From Phycisphaerae bacterium (GTDB lineage: Bacteria > Planctomycetota > Phycisphaerae > Sedimentisphaerales > Anaerobacaceae), in assembly GCA_012744475.1 (NCBI GenBank), contig JAAYBV010000050.1:1-64000 (forward strand): a stretch of DNA of 64,000 bases. The letters are read 5' to 3'. The position numbers were made by a program, and so were the translations under genes. This document shows, one piece after another, positions 43,724 through 54,186 of the stretch. How positions within the stretch are numbered: position 1 is the first letter of the stretch; each line of letters begins with the position of its first letter. Under the pieces are notes generated by a model. That model was given only the letters and a program-made list of their open reading frames with translations, was not told the DNA's origin and made no database searches.

Positions 43724-46690
43724 GTGGTGCTTGTGAGTGATACGTACGGCTTCCATTTCGGTCAGCCCTGGTGGCTTCTGGCGAGCGTGGCGATTGTTCC
43801 GCTGGTCTGGCTGGCCCATCGGAACCTCGCGGCGTTGGGTCCGGCCCGCCGCACCCTGGCCATTCTCTTTCGCGTTGCGGTCATTCTCCTGCTCGTGTTG
43901 CTGCTGGCTCGACCGATGCTCGCGCGAAGGAGCCGCCGAGCGACCGTGATCGCGGTCGTGGATCGCAGCCGGTCGATCCCGACGCCTCTGGCGGATGCGG
44001 CGCTGGACTATCTGGCCAAGGCGGTCGCGGCCAAAGGGGCGGAGGATCGGTTTGCCGTCGTGGACGTGGCCGAGAGCGCGCAAATCTCCCGGCTGCCGTC
44101 GGGGGACATTGCCTTCGGCCGACGCAACACCATGCTGACAGGACAGCACAGCCGCCTGGCCAGCGGGATCGAGATGGCGATGGCCATCGCGCCGCCCGAC
44201 ACGGCCGCACGCATCGTGCTGATCAGCGAAGGCAATGAGACCGAAGGCGACCTGAAAGCCGTCGCCGGAACCGCGGGCGCCAACAGGATTCCAATCGACG
44301 TCCTGCCCCTGCGGTACCGCTACGACAGCGAGGTGCTGTTCAAGCGTCTGGTGGCGCCCGCCCGCGCCCGCAGCGAGGAGACGATCGACCTGCGTTTTCT
44401 GCTGGACAGCACCGCTTCGGTTCGAGGCAGTCTCTTGCTGACCCTGAACGATCGGCCGCTCGATCTGATGCCGGGCAGCGCCGAGGTGGCCGTCCCGGTC
44501 GAACTGAAGGCGGGGACCAACGTCAAGACGGTGGCGGTCCCCGTTGGGACGCGCGGGCTGCACCACTTTGAAGCGGTGTTCATGCCCGATGATTCGCGGC
44601 AGGACCGGATCGTCGAGAACAACCACGCTTCGGCGGTGACATACGTTGCCGGCCCCGGCTCCGTGCGGGTCTTCGACAGCGAGGACGCCGGCGCGGATAT
44701 CGCCCGGGTTCTTCAGGAGGCGGGCCTTGACGCCTCACACGCCGATGCCGCCGTCGCGCCCGACCAGTTGACGCGTCTTCTGGATGCCGATGCGGTCGTG
44801 TTGGTCAACACGCCTATTCACAATTTCACGATGGCCCAGCAGGAGATGCTGTGCCGCTACGTCAACGACCTCGGGGGCGGCCTGGTCATGGTGGGCGGGC
44901 CCGAGTCGTTCGGCGCCGGCGGATGGATCGACTCGCCCGTGGCGGAGATTCTGCCGGTCGACCTCGATCCGCCCCAGAAGAAGCAGATGCCTCGCGGTGC
45001 GCTGGTGCTGGTGATCGACCGCAGCGGATCGATGGTGGGCGAGAAGGTGGAGGTCTGCAAGGTCTCGGCCGCCGCGTCGGTCAGGCTGCTCAGCCGGCTC
45101 GATTACATCGGCGTCCTTGCGTTCGATGCCGGCTTCGACTGGCTGGTGCCGATGAGGCCGGTTGGGGAGAAGGACGACATCTACGAACAGGTTCGCCAGA
45201 TCGGCGCCGGCGGCGGGACGATCATGGGCCCCGCGATGCAGGCGGCCTTCGATGCGCTCAAGGAGGTTGAAGCGGCGGTCAAGCACGTGGTCCTACTGAC
45301 CGATGGGATGACCAGCGACAGCGATCTGTGCGTCGCGTTGGGCCAGGAAATGGCCAGGAGCCGCATCAGCGTCTCGACCGTGGCGGTGGGCGAGCAGGCC
45401 AACACGCAGCTTCTGTACGATATCGCGGATTGGACGCAGGGCCGGTTCTACCGCGTGACCGACCCGATGAGCATTCCCGAGATTTTTGTCAAAGAAGCCC
45501 AGGTGGTCCGCCGATCGATGATCGTCGAGCAGACTTTCTCGCCACAGGTGGTCTACTCGCTCAGTGAGACGGTCAAGGGTCTGACGCCGCCTCTTCCGGC
45601 GCTCGACGGCTACGTGCTGACCGGTCCGAAGGGTGGACTGAACCAGCTCGTGCTGACCAGCCATGAGGCGGACCCGATCCTGGCGACGTGCCAGTCGGGC
45701 CTGGGACGCTGCGTGGCGTTCACCAGCTCGGCCGACAGCCGCTGGGCGGGGCAATGGGTGCAGTGGCCTGAGTTCACACGGTTCTGGGAGCAGGTGGTCC
45801 GCTGGGCGGGCCGGCCCTCGCAGTCGGCCGACTGCGAGATCTTCGCGGATGTGCAGGGCCAAGATGTCTCCGTCCAGATCGAAGCCTTCGACGACGAGGG
45901 CAAGTTTCTGCAATTCGCAGGCATCCAGGGTCAGGTCCTGACGCCGCAGATGGGAAGCGAATCGCTTGCATTAAGCCAGAGCGGGCCGGGCCAGTACACC
46001 GGACGATTCAGGGCGCCTGAGGCCGGCAGCTATATCGTCAACTTGCAGTACCGCCGGGTTGGCGACGAAGGCGTGCGTCTGGCCAACACGATTATGACGG
46101 TCCCATTTGCCCCGGAGTTTCGCGACCTGTGCGACAATCTGCCGCTCCTGGAGGAGGTCAGCCGCATCGCGGGAGGCCGCATCTTGCCGGCTGATCCGAA
46201 CGCCGCGAATCTGTACGACTACGCTGGGCTGAGTTTCCCGGAGACGAATCTGCCGCTATTGCGTCCTCTGATGCTGATCTGGCTGGGCCTGTTTCTGTTG
46301 GATGTGGCGGTGCGGCGGGTCGTGCTCGACGTGCGCGCGGGCCTGCGACATGTGCAGACCTGGTTTCTGAGGCTCAGCCGGCGCGAGCAGGACCAGACGA
46401 TCTCACGGCTCCAGGCGACGCGGCAGAAGCTTCAGGCACAATGGGCGGCGCGAACGGCCGGGACAGTAGCGTCAACACGGTATGATGGGGCCGAACGCGT
46501 CGCTCGTCCCTCGTCGCTCGTCGCGAGCGATACCGGCAGCGAGAGAGACAAGATCGAGGCGCCGAAAGAGCAAGATAAGCAACCGGAGAAAGCCGCGACG
46601 GGCGAAGAAGCGTCGCATATCGACCGGTTGCTTGCGGCCAAACGCCGGAAGACCGGACAGGACGAGCACGACCACCTGGACAATCGGTGA
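43724..46690 (+). CDS. Membrane protein with two VWA domains and a glutamine amidotransferase-like domain
   Basis: 988 residues. Two N-terminal helices (about 16-58) lead into a first VWA domain (VIAVVDRSRSIP, about 76-235, incomplete MIDAS). A class I amidotransferase-like module follows (DADAVVLVNTP, GGGLVMVGGPESFGAGG, about 345-420; no catalytic Cys at the usual site). A second VWA domain (VIDRSGSMVG, D-x-S-x-S MIDAS, then LTDGMTSDSDL, about 425-600), Ig-like repeats and a C-terminal helix (about 845-865) with a charged tail complete it. VWA proteins of this type work with MoxR ATPases. The start is GTG at 43724, or one of the GTG codons at 43727 and 43733. Its tail region holds a heptamer repeat. 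Confidence 0.75.
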   Translation: MVLVSDTYGFHFGQPWWLLASVAIVPLVWLAHRNLAALGPARRTLAILFRVAVILLLVLLLARPMLARRSRRATVIAVVDRSRSIPTPLADAALDYLAKAVAAKGAEDRFAVVDVAESAQISRLPSGDIAFGRRNTMLTGQHSRLASGIEMAMAIAPPDTAARIVLISEGNETEGDLKAVAGTAGANRIPIDVLPLRYRYDSEVLFKRLVAPARARSEETIDLRFLLDSTASVRGSLLLTLNDRPLDLMPGSAEVAVPVELKAGTNVKTVAVPVGTRGLHHFEAVFMPDDSRQDRIVENNHASAVTYVAGPGSVRVFDSEDAGADIARVLQEAGLDASHADAAVAPDQLTRLLDADAVVLVNTPIHNFTMAQQEMLCRYVNDLGGGLVMVGGPESFGAGGWIDSPVAEILPVDLDPPQKKQMPRGALVLVIDRSGSMVGEKVEVCKVSAAASVRLLSRLDYIGVLAFDAGFDWLVPMRPVGEKDDIYEQVRQIGAGGGTIMGPAMQAAFDALKEVEAAVKHVVLLTDGMTSDSDLCVALGQEMARSRISVSTVAVGEQANTQLLYDIADWTQGRFYRVTDPMSIPEIFVKEAQVVRRSMIVEQTFSPQVVYSLSETVKGLTPPLPALDGYVLTGPKGGLNQLVLTSHEADPILATCQSGLGRCVAFTSSADSRWAGQWVQWPEFTRFWEQVVRWAGRPSQSADCEIFADVQGQDVSVQIEAFDDEGKFLQFAGIQGQVLTPQMGSESLALSQSGPGQYTGRFRAPEAGSYIVNLQYRRVGDEGVRLANTIMTVPFAPEFRDLCDNLPLLEEVSRIAGGRILPADPNAANLYDYAGLSFPETNLPLLRPLMLIWLGLFLLDVAVRRVVLDVRAGLRHVQTWFLRLSRREQDQTISRLQATRQKLQAQWAARTAGTVASTRYDGAERVARPSSLVASDTGSERDKIEAPKEQDKQPEKAATGEEASHIDRLLAAKRRKTGQDEHDHLDNR
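46500..46530 (-). repeat. CGAGCGA-type heptamers inside the VWA gene
   Basis: Read on the minus strand, positions 46520-46500 are CGAGCGA, CGAGGGA, CGAGCGA. An inverted copy (CGAGCGA on the plus strand) follows at 46524-46530. The stretch lies in the low-complexity tail of the protein and matches the three heptamers in aroDE. Confidence 0.65.
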
Positions 46691-46709
46691 CTTGCAGGAG
46701 AAGAACAAC

Positions 46710-47726
46710 ATGACGACGAGCGAGAAAGAAGTGGAAGCACAGTGCCGACAGTTTCGCGAGGTGTTTCTGGCGTTGCGTGGCCAGGTCGCCAAGGTGATCG
46801 TCGGGCACGAGGGCGTCGTGGACGATGTGCTGATCGCGCTGTTCGGCGGGGGCCACGTGCTGCTCGAAGGCGTCCCGGGCCTGGGCAAGACCCTGCTGGT
46901 CCGTACGCTGAGCCAGGCCTTCTCGCTGGAGTTCCGGCGGATTCAGTTCACGCCCGATCTGATGCCCGCTGATATCGTCGGGACCAACATCGTGATGGAG
47001 GACGCCGCGAGCGGGCGGCGGGAGTTCCAGTTCCAGAAAGGCCCGATCTTCGGACAGATCATCCTGGCCGATGAGATCAACCGCGCCACGCCCAAGACGC
47101 AGTCGGCCATGCTCGAAGCGATGCAGGAGCATTCGGTCACCAGCGGTGGTCAGATCCGCCCGTTGCCCTCGCCGTTCATGGTGCTGGCGACACAGAATCC
47201 GATCGAGCAGGAAGGCACGTATCCGCTGCCCGAGGCGCAACTGGACCGGTTCTTTTTCAAACTGCTCGTCGGCTACAGCGACCGTCGGCAGCTCAAGACG
47301 ATCCTCGACCGAACCACCACGGGACATGAATCCCAGGTCGAGTCGGTCGCCGACGGCGAGAAGATCCTGTGGGCGCAGAAGCTGGTGCGCCGCGTCGTGA
47401 TCGCCGACCACGTGCAGGACTATGCGATTCGCCTGGTGCTGGCGACGCACCCGGAGGGTGAGTTCGCGACGGAGATGGTCAATCGGTTCGTGCGGTTCGG
47501 CTCCTCGCCTCGCGGCGTGCAGGCGCTGGTGCTGGCCGCCAAGGTCCGCGCCATGCTGAACGAGCGTTACCATGTCGGGTTCGACGACATCACGCAGTCG
47601 GTGCTGCCGTCGCTGCGGCATCGCCTCCTGCTGAATTTCGAGGGCCAGGCCGAGGGGATTCGAACCGACGAGGTGCTCGGTGATATTATCAAGAATACAC
47701 CAACCACGACAGATCTGAAGGTTTAG
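46710..47726 (+). CDS. MoxR-family AAA+ ATPase
   Basis: 338 residues. Walker A is LLEGVPGLGKTLLV, Walker B is ILADEINRA, and LATQNPIEQEGTYPLPEAQLD carries sensor and arginine-finger regions in the form diagnostic of MoxR. The lid domain is at about 250-330. MoxR ATPases act as chaperones that remodel or activate protein complexes, usually with DUF58 and VWA partners encoded beside them, as here. AGGAGAAG precedes ATG 46710. It lies 19 bases after the double-VWA gene. Confidence 0.93.
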   Translation: MTTSEKEVEAQCRQFREVFLALRGQVAKVIVGHEGVVDDVLIALFGGGHVLLEGVPGLGKTLLVRTLSQAFSLEFRRIQFTPDLMPADIVGTNIVMEDAASGRREFQFQKGPIFGQIILADEINRATPKTQSAMLEAMQEHSVTSGGQIRPLPSPFMVLATQNPIEQEGTYPLPEAQLDRFFFKLLVGYSDRRQLKTILDRTTTGHESQVESVADGEKILWAQKLVRRVVIADHVQDYAIRLVLATHPEGEFATEMVNRFVRFGSSPRGVQALVLAAKVRAMLNERYHVGFDDITQSVLPSLRHRLLLNFEGQAEGIRTDEVLGDIIKNTPTTTDLKV

Positions 47727-47733
47727 GTCTCTT

Positions 47734-47785
47734 AAGTCCTCTTGGTCCCTGAGGACCTACGGGACGAAAAGGACCCAAAGGACTT
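47734..47785. repeat. Palindromic element between moxR and the DUF58 gene
   Basis: The arms AAGTCCT-ctt-GGTCC (47734-47748) and GGACC-caa-AGGACTT (47771-47785) can pair as 7 bp, a 3x3 internal loop and 5 bp. A competing hairpin, GGTCC-CTGA-GGACC (47744-47757), uses the inner arm. GTCC/GGAC occurs six times in about 50 bases, left half in one sense and right half in the other. The element starts eight bases after the moxR stop. Confidence 0.6.
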
Positions 47786-47804
47786 GTTCTGAGAGAAGAA
47801 TCCT

Positions 47805-48713
47805 ATGCCAAGCACGCGATCGACAACGCGAAAGCTGACCGAGTTGCTGGACGCCAGATTCATGGCCCGGCTCGATTCGCTCGACGTGCTCAGCCGCAAG
47901 ATCCTCCAGGGCAAGATGCAGGGCGAGCGGCGGTCGAAGAAGCGGGGCCAGAGCGTGGAGTTTGCCGATCACAGGCCCTACGTCGCAGGCGACGATCTGC
48001 GTTTCGTCGATTGGAGCGTTTACGGCCGGCTCGATCAGTTGTTCCTCAAGCTGTTCCTGGCGGAGCAGGACCTGACGGTCCACCTTCTGACCGACGTGAG
48101 CATGTCGATGAGCGTGGGCGATCCGTCGAAGGCGCAGTTCGTCAAGCGGTTGAGCGCGGCACTGGGCTACGTCAGTCTGGTCAACAACAACCGTGTGACG
48201 ATCAGCCTGTTCGCCGACGGGGTGCGCGTGCGGTTGGCGAACATGCGCGGCCGGGCCTATCTGCCTCAGATGGCGGAGATGCTGCTGACGGCGGATTGCG
48301 GCGGGTTCTCCGATTTCGAGAAGGCCTGCCGCGATGTGGAGAGCAGGCGGATCGGCTCGGGCATCACGGTCGTGTTGTCCGATTTTCTTTTCAAGCAGGG
48401 CTACGAAGCAGCGCTGCGAAGGCTGATCGGCGCCCGTTACGACCTGTACGTGATTCAGGTGCTCAGTCCGCAGGAGATCGAGCCGAAACTGGTCGGGGAC
48501 CTGAAGCTGCTCGATATCGAGGACGCCGATGTGGCGGAGATCACCGTCAGTTCCGCTCTGCTGAAATACTACAGGAGGAACCTGGCGGCCTACTGCGCTG
48601 AGCTGAACGAGTTCTGCACCCGTCGCGGTGCGGTCTATGTGCGAGCGAACTCGACCGATTCGGTTGAGTCGCTGGTCTTGAACTATCTGCGCCGCGTCCG
48701 CCTGCTGGCGTGA
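47805..48713 (+). CDS. DUF58-domain protein
   Basis: 302 residues, soluble. The DUF58 hallmark is clear: GQSVEFADHRPYVAGDDLRFVDWSVYGR split here as VEFADHRPYVAGDD and RFVDWSVYGR (about 46-72). It is followed by a VWA-like fold with LTDVSMSM (degenerate MIDAS) and IGSGITVVLSDFLF. DUF58 proteins are constant partners of MoxR and are thought to present the client or complex the ATPase acts on. The gene follows the palindromic element 20 bases downstream. Confidence 0.88.
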   Translation: MPSTRSTTRKLTELLDARFMARLDSLDVLSRKILQGKMQGERRSKKRGQSVEFADHRPYVAGDDLRFVDWSVYGRLDQLFLKLFLAEQDLTVHLLTDVSMSMSVGDPSKAQFVKRLSAALGYVSLVNNNRVTISLFADGVRVRLANMRGRAYLPQMAEMLLTADCGGFSDFEKACRDVESRRIGSGITVVLSDFLFKQGYEAALRRLIGARYDLYVIQVLSPQEIEPKLVGDLKLLDIEDADVAEITVSSALLKYYRRNLAAYCAELNEFCTRRGAVYVRANSTDSVESLVLNYLRRVRLLA

Positions 48714-48740
48714 GCGCGGAAGGAAGAGAGCAAAGCACCT

Positions 48741-50705
48741 ATGCAATGGCTGACACCTTTCGTCGGACTTCTTGCTGCGGCGGTGGCGGTGCCGCTGTTA
48801 TTGCTGCTCTACTTCCTCAAGCTCAAGCGGCGCGAGGCGGTGGTGTCGAGCACGCTGCTCTGGAAGCGAGCCGTCCAGGATTTGCAGGTCAACGCGCCGT
48901 TCCAGCGGCTGCGTCGGAACCTCCTGCTCCTGCTCCAGTTGCTGGCGCTGACGGCCATGCTGGTGGCCCTGGCCGGACCGGTCCTGTCACTGGACCGAGG
49001 ACCGGGACAGCGCTACGTCGTGCTGATCGACCGCTCGGCCAGTATGAACGCGACGGACGTGACGCCCAGCCGGCTGGCAGAGGCGAAGAAACAGGCGAAG
49101 GTCTTCGTCGAGTCACTGCGGAGCAGCTCTGCGATGGCCCTGGCGGACCGCGCCGACCATGCGATGGTCATTGCCTTCGATCGTCACGCCCGGGTGATGT
49201 GCAACTTCACCTCCGACAAGCGTCAACTCATGGTGGCCATTGACGCCATTGAGGCCGGAGACGGGACGTCGCAACTGAGCGAAGCCGTAACGGTCGCTCG
49301 GGCGTTCGCCCAGTCTCCGGGGCCGGACAGCGGGCCTCGCAGCGATGAAGGGCTTGCCCGGATGGTCCTGTTCAGCGACGGACGCATCGATGACCTGGGC
49401 GCCATTGCGGTCGCATCGGATGAGTTGGTCTATCATCGCATCGGCGAGTCGGCCGACAACATTGCGATCACTGCCATGAAGGCACGACGCTCGTACGAGC
49501 AGCCGCAGCAGGTCGAAGTCTTCGTATCGCTGGCCAACTACGGGACGCAGAGCGCTGCGCGGGATGTGCAGCTTGGCATCGACGGTGACGTTCGCGCCGT
49601 CCGCTCCGTCACGATCCCGCCTCGCCAGGAGGGCGACGAGACCCAGGAGTGGACGCCCGGCAAGGTGGCGGTCAGCTTTTCGTTGACTCACGAGGGGCAG
49701 GGGGTCGTGGAGGTTCGGCAGTTGGAACCTGATGCGCTGGCGTGTGACGATGCCGCGTGGAGCGTCCTCGATCCGCCCCCAAAACTGTCGGTACTGCTCG
49801 TCACGGAAGGCAATCCCGTGCTGGAGTCGTCGTTGCGTGCCTGCCCGATTGCACGGCTGGACCCGTGCGCGCCCGCCGCATTCGATGCGATGGAGCCGTC
49901 GGCCTTCAGCCTCAGTCCGTACGACGTGATCGTGCTGGACCGCCATGCACCGCTTCATCTGCCGCGGTCCTGCTATCTTGCGTTCGGGGCCGTGCCTGCG
50001 GGGATCGACGTCAACTCTCCGGGCGAGCTTGAGAATCAGGTGATCGTCGATTGGCGGTCGCGGCATCCGGTGCTGCAATACGCGAACCTGACGAATCTCT
50101 TCGTGGCGCAGACGCGAGCACTCCAGTTGCCGCGCGACGCCGAGGTCCTGGCCGAGTTCGGCGAGTCGCCTGCGATCGCGCTGGTGCGTCGGCACGGCAG
50201 CACCTTCCTTCTGGTTGGCTTCGACGTTCTGGCGAGCAACTGGCCCTTCGAGCCGAGCTTCGTGCTGTTCTGCTACAATGCGTTGAGCTACCTGGCGGCG
50301 CAGCAGGGTGGCGGCGGGCCGCACGAGCTGGCGGTGGCCGAACCGATCGTCATCGACGACGTTGCGGCCGGAGGCGAGGTCGCGGTGACGCTGCCCGACG
50401 CGTCCACGGTGCAGGTCGCGCCCGACCCCGGAGGGACGGCCCGTTTCCCGGGGACGTATCGTGTGGGCCTGTACGCCGTGGACGTGCCGGAGGAGCCGAG
50501 GCGGTTCTATGCGGTCAACCTGGCCGATGAGAACGAGAGTCGCATCGAGCCTGGCGATGAAATGACGTTTGAGACGATGACGGTCTCGGCGCAGCCCCAG
50601 GGCGTCCAGCGGGCCAATGTTCCATTATGGCCGGCGCTGGTGCTGACGGCGCTGGTGCTTGCGTGTGTCGAATGGCTCATCTACAATAAGAAGGCGCGGA
50701 TCTGA
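48741..50705 (+). CDS. BatA-type membrane VWA protein
   Basis: 654 residues. The N-terminal BatA module is present (LLLLLYFLKLKRREAVVSST and a second helix about 57-76), followed by a VWA domain with YVVLIDRSASMNATD (D-x-S-x-S MIDAS) and ARMVLFSDGRIDD. A large extracytoplasmic beta-rich part (about 235-610) precedes a last helix (about 630-648) with a KKARI end. Bat proteins were described in aerotolerance of Bacteroides but are general envelope components. It is placed 27 bases after the DUF58 gene. Confidence 0.85.
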   Translation: MQWLTPFVGLLAAAVAVPLLLLLYFLKLKRREAVVSSTLLWKRAVQDLQVNAPFQRLRRNLLLLLQLLALTAMLVALAGPVLSLDRGPGQRYVVLIDRSASMNATDVTPSRLAEAKKQAKVFVESLRSSSAMALADRADHAMVIAFDRHARVMCNFTSDKRQLMVAIDAIEAGDGTSQLSEAVTVARAFAQSPGPDSGPRSDEGLARMVLFSDGRIDDLGAIAVASDELVYHRIGESADNIAITAMKARRSYEQPQQVEVFVSLANYGTQSAARDVQLGIDGDVRAVRSVTIPPRQEGDETQEWTPGKVAVSFSLTHEGQGVVEVRQLEPDALACDDAAWSVLDPPPKLSVLLVTEGNPVLESSLRACPIARLDPCAPAAFDAMEPSAFSLSPYDVIVLDRHAPLHLPRSCYLAFGAVPAGIDVNSPGELENQVIVDWRSRHPVLQYANLTNLFVAQTRALQLPRDAEVLAEFGESPAIALVRRHGSTFLLVGFDVLASNWPFEPSFVLFCYNALSYLAAQQGGGGPHELAVAEPIVIDDVAAGGEVAVTLPDASTVQVAPDPGGTARFPGTYRVGLYAVDVPEEPRRFYAVNLADENESRIEPGDEMTFETMTVSAQPQGVQRANVPLWPALVLTALVLACVEWLIYNKKARI

Positions 50706-50737
50706 CTTTGCATCATTGCGGATAGCGGGAGTTTCCT

Positions 50738-52946
50738 ATGAAGAAGCTGACGGCCATGGTCCTGCTGGGGCTGATCTGTGTGACGTGTGCCCACGCGGCC
50801 GACGACGATGAGTTCGACGTGTCTTTCTCCTGCGGGTGGGATGGGTACTACCGGCCGATGGAATGGACGCCCGTCGAAGTCGGCATCAGCAGCGATCTGA
50901 AAGAGCCCTTTGGAGGGACCTTCATCGTCTCAGCGCCGCAGGACGGCCTGAACACGCTGAACGTGATGCGCGCGTTTGTGCTGACTCCCGGAGTCCCGCA
51001 GACCCTCTCGCTGGTGACCAAGCTGGCGTTCGGAATGGGCCGGTGCCGTCTGGAGATTCGCGACCAGCGGGGCCGCATGCGATGGGACCAAGGCCTGGAG
51101 ATGTGGGACTACTCCAGCGGCAATCGTCTGATCCGTGTGGTTCAGGAGCGAGACCTGCTCGTCGGCGTGGTCGGCACGCCGCAATTCGGACTTCTAAGGC
51201 TGCCCCGCGAGAGCCTCTGCGTCTCCAATCATGGTTCGGGCAAGGTCTGCGTCGGAAACAAGCCGCTTCGCATGGTGCCGTGGGACTGGACCGGATTTGT
51301 GAGCCTCGATTTGCTCGTGCTGTACGATCCGGACTGGACGCTGTTGCGTGACGAGCAGCTCAAAGCGATCGGCAGGTGGGTCTCCAACGGGGGCAGGCTC
51401 CTGATTGTCCTCGGGCGGCATCCTCCCGGCCAGAACAATCCGCTGATACCGTATGTCCCGTTCCAAATCGGCGAGCCCAGGCAGACCGTGCTTGCTTCTG
51501 CGGCGCTGGCTCAGTGGCAACTGGACGCAACGCAGAACCAGACGGTGACGGCGTGGCCTCTGTTTCCCAAGCCCAACGCCGCGCCGCTCGAGGGCATCAA
51601 GATGGACCAGGGCGGATACCTCTACGGCCTGGGTTATTCCGGATTCGGGCGAGTAGCAGTGCTGGGCTTCGACCCCGCCCAGTTGGGCCAGTCCCAGGCG
51701 ACGCGGGCAGCCGGTTTCTGGACCACGCACATCGCCGCTTGCCTGGTCGGGCCAGGCGATGCACTCGAAGAGACGCATCTGACGCCTGATGGTGTCGCCA
51801 CGAGCCTGGGTGCGGTGAGTGGTCACAGGCGTTCGATTGCGCTGGCGCCCTCGGGCGAAGACCCGTCGCAGGACGAGGCCAGTCGCAGCGGACGGTACGG
51901 CGAAGACAACCGCTATCGGATCAGTCTCGCTCAGATCGCGGGCAATCAGGTGATGGAGTATCTGTACCGGCTCAAACAGATGCGTCCTTTGAGCATTTGG
52001 TGGGTTATTCTCACGCTGACGGCGCTGGCGCTGCTGCTGGGTCCGGTCGATTACCTGGTGCTCAAACGTCTGGATCGCCTGCCGTGGACGTGGGTGACCA
52101 GCACGGCGTGGATCGTGATCTTCACGGTCGCCGCCTACTACGGCGTCCAGGCCCTTCGCGGCGGCCGGATGCAGTTGCGGGCGGTCTCCGTGCTCGATGG
52201 CGTCGGCAGCGCGGACTGCGCGTGGGCAACCTGCTATGCAGGTCTGTTCTCTCCGCGCAGCGCTGATTACCGGCTCGAAGGGTTGGCTCCCGGCCAGTGG
52301 TGGTCCGGGATCGCCCCGAGCCAGGAGGAGATGTGGGCGCACCATCGCGAGTCGGCGATGCGGCAGATTCGCTGCGTTCAGGAAGACGGCTCAAACCTTC
52401 CCGTTTCGGTGCCGATCAATATCTGGACCGTGCAGTCGCTGGTGGGCGAGACGCCGCTGGGCAGCCTGCCTTTTGACGCCAAGGTGGACAGACGCGGACA
52501 GGAACTCGCCGTCGAGATAGCGAACTTCTCCGACGAGGCCATCGTCTCCGCCGTGGTGGTGATGGACGACGCCTGCGTGGAGGTCGGGCCGGTGGCGGCG
52601 CGGGCGACCCGGTCGTTTCAGCCGAAGGCGCGAGCGTTCAATCCGTGGCGCCAGACGCAGCGCATGATGGCCAATCCGACGGGCGGCAGAGGCATGGCGT
52701 CGTTCACCGTCCCGCGATATCCCGATTCGGTGCCTCTGCCGGCGGCCAATGCGTTCCTGGCGCCGGGTTGCTTCGACCGGACGCAGACGATGCATGCCCA
52801 GCTTCGCCAGGGGGCGGCCATCGTGTGTGCCGTGTTTGTCGATGCCCCGCCGCCCTTCGGCATCCAGGACCGCTCTTATGATGTCGATCACATCAAAGTC
52901 GCCAGGCAGATCGTCTTTCCCAGAGGGGCGAGTAAGGAAGAGAACC

Positions 52947-52954
<8 letters not shown>
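50738..52954 (+). CDS. Large membrane protein of the MoxR/VWA/ABC operon
   Basis: 738 residues. A signal peptide (about 1-21) is followed by an extracytoplasmic region with an amidotransferase-like fold (LDLLVLYDPDWTLLRDEQL, then GRWVSNGGRLLIVLG). Two membrane helices follow (WWVILTLTALALLLGPVDYLVL at about 424-445, and a second at about 455-472), then a further domain (about 480-738). No catalytic residues are visible. It resembles the domain layout of planctomycete proteins that always sit between BatA and an ABC-2 transporter. Its last eight bases overlap the ATPase gene, so the two are translationally coupled. Confidence 0.6.
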
Positions 52955-53873
<919 letters not shown>

Positions 53874-53922
53874 GACGGGTTGCGATTATGCCATATCCTG
53901 GAAGACATGCGAACCGCGGTTC

Positions 53923-54022
53923 TGCCATTTCGAGCGCAGTCGAGAAATCTGGCCGGGATCCGAAAGCGCATACCGTCTATGGCCAGACCCCTCGACTTCA
54001 CTTCGTTCCACTCGGGGTGACA
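53923..54022. repeat. 100-bp interspersed palindromic element between ATPase and permease genes
   Basis: The left end TGCCATTTCGAGCGCAGTCGAG and the complement of the right end TGTCACCCCGAGTGGAACGA (with a later AGTCGAG) share the pattern TG-CA--CGAG--AGTCGAG--TCTGG. Inside, TCTGGCC (53948-53954) pairs with GGCCAGA (53981-53987). Imperfect ends of this kind (CATTTCGAGCGCAGTCGAGAAATCT family, CGAG-rich) are known from dispersed non-coding repeats of several environmental bacterial groups. It fills the first half of the 313-base gap before the permease genes. Confidence 0.6.
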
Positions 54023-54034
54023 AACGCGGGGGGG

Positions 54035-54130
54035 ATGGAGCAGATCAACATGGTGTTCTTCCCCTGCAATTGGATAGTCCTGGAGCAGTCCAAGGTGACA
54101 GACGTATTTGCACGTGAGGACTTCACCTGA
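54035..54130 (+). CDS. Possible 31-residue open frame after the palindromic element
   Basis: ATG 54035, preceded by a G-rich run, opens a frame of 31 codons (MEQINMVFFPCNWIVLEQ and so on) ending at 54128-54130. No family is recognised. It may be a remnant or chance frame in an otherwise gene-free gap. Confidence 0.2.
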   Translation: MEQINMVFFPCNWIVLEQSKVTDVFAREDFT

Positions 54131-54186
54131 TCTATATGAGATGGCCAGACCACCGTCTGCCACACGCAACAGCACCTGGGAAGATT

